Origin: Gammaproteobacteria bacterium
Lineage (GTDB): Bacteria; Pseudomonadota; Gammaproteobacteria; DSM-26407
Length of the DNA stretch: 6,062 nt
Assembly: GCA_028694565.1 (NCBI GenBank)
Contig: JAQVKR010000173.1
Span: 1 to 6,062, forward strand
Direction: 5' to 3'
A program made the translations under genes and the position numbers. Shown piece by piece: positions 5,793-6,062 of this stretch. The notes beneath the pieces are model-generated. The model was not told the origin of the DNA, did no database searches, and saw only the letters and a program-made list of their open reading frames with translations. How positions within the stretch are numbered: position 1 is the first letter of the stretch; every line of letters begins with the position of its first letter.

Positions 5793-6062
5793 ATGAACGC
5801 GACCCTGCAGGCATCCATCGACCGCCAGCGCAGCATCCTCAAGGGCTGGCTGTCCTCATCGCTCGCCCTTCTGGCGGACGACTGCCGGCTCGCCTGGCCG
5901 GATCGGCGGGGCCTGGAGGCGCGGCTCATGGAGGGCCTGGCGGAACTGCCCTACTGCAAGTACCTCTACCTGCTGGATGACCGGGCCCTGCAGATCACTT
6001 CCAACGCCTCCCGCGCCGGTCTGCTGGAGTCGCACTACGGGCGCGACCGGAGCGATCGCCCC
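5793..6062 (+). CDS. Putative PDC/Cache-type sensory-domain protein, N-terminal 90 residues (truncated)
   Basis: The frame opens with ATG at 5793 and runs to the right edge without a stop, with strong G/C third-position bias. The product starts MNATLQASIDRQRSILKGWL, a helix with no signal peptide or membrane segment. It continues through ELPYCKYLYLLDDRALQITSNASRAGLLE (about 51-79) to HYGRDRSDRP at the edge (81-90). A strand pattern of the type YLYLLDDRALQITSN followed by a GRDxSxRP motif is what I associate with PDC/Cache ligand-sensing domains, seen in chemoreceptors, cyclic-di-GMP enzymes and some stand-alone cytoplasmic proteins. The output domain, if any, lies outside the window. The start has only weak ribosome-binding resemblance (GACGGAC just before ATG). 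The gene sits where rsmA would be expected. The family call is by motif memory only; that it is coding is much surer. Confidence 0.6.
   Translation, partial: MNATLQASIDRQRSILKGWLSSSLALLADDCRLAWPDRRGLEARLMEGLAELPYCKYLYLLDDRALQITSNASRAGLLESHYGRDRSDRP

Noticed and set aside
4438..5814. Minus-strand open frame (458 codons) antisense to pdxA
   Set aside because: It has shadow composition and lies opposite a fully conserved PdxA.
5489..5980. Plus-strand open frame overlapping the end of pdxA and the start of the next gene
   Set aside because: It overlaps two better-supported genes in other frames, and its product is Ala/Arg/Pro-rich low complexity.

Overview
The window is very GC-rich, with strong G/C preference at third codon positions. 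It carries the outer-membrane biogenesis and vitamin B6 gene order lptD-surA-pdxA, which is typical of Gammaproteobacteria. The protein sequences and the high GC suggest an environmental lineage such as the Chromatiales/Ectothiorhodospiraceae, but that placement is inference and no marker here fixes the genus.

Layout, left to right. Positions 1-279 hold the 5' part of an unrecognised gene on the minus strand, cut by the window edge and divergent from lptD. A short intergenic region (280-430) holds a weak candidate promoter. lptD (431-2980, +) encodes the LPS-assembly outer-membrane barrel, and surA (2987-4300, +) follows after only 6 bases. A 233-bp gap after surA is mostly filled by a compact 200-bp repeat element (4322-4521). 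It has near-perfect 22-bp terminal inverted repeats built from a 9-bp ATCCTGNNN unit, and internal hairpins. pdxA (4534-5526, +) starts 12 bases beyond the element. After pdxA there are 266 bases without a gene, with a strong GC hairpin. The window then ends inside a gene (5793 onward, +) whose N-terminus resembles a PDC/Cache-type sensory domain.

Functional logic: SurA is the periplasmic chaperone and prolyl isomerase that delivers outer-membrane barrels, LptD among them, to the Bam machinery, so client and chaperone are adjacent and probably co-transcribed. PdxA makes the amino-ketone precursor of pyridoxine phosphate; its link to surA is conserved gene order rather than shared function. 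In enteric bacteria rsmA (ksgA), apaG and apaH follow pdxA. Here that order is broken and a sensory-domain gene comes next.

No complete new defence or mobile system is visible. The observation most worth following is the inverted-repeat element between surA and pdxA.
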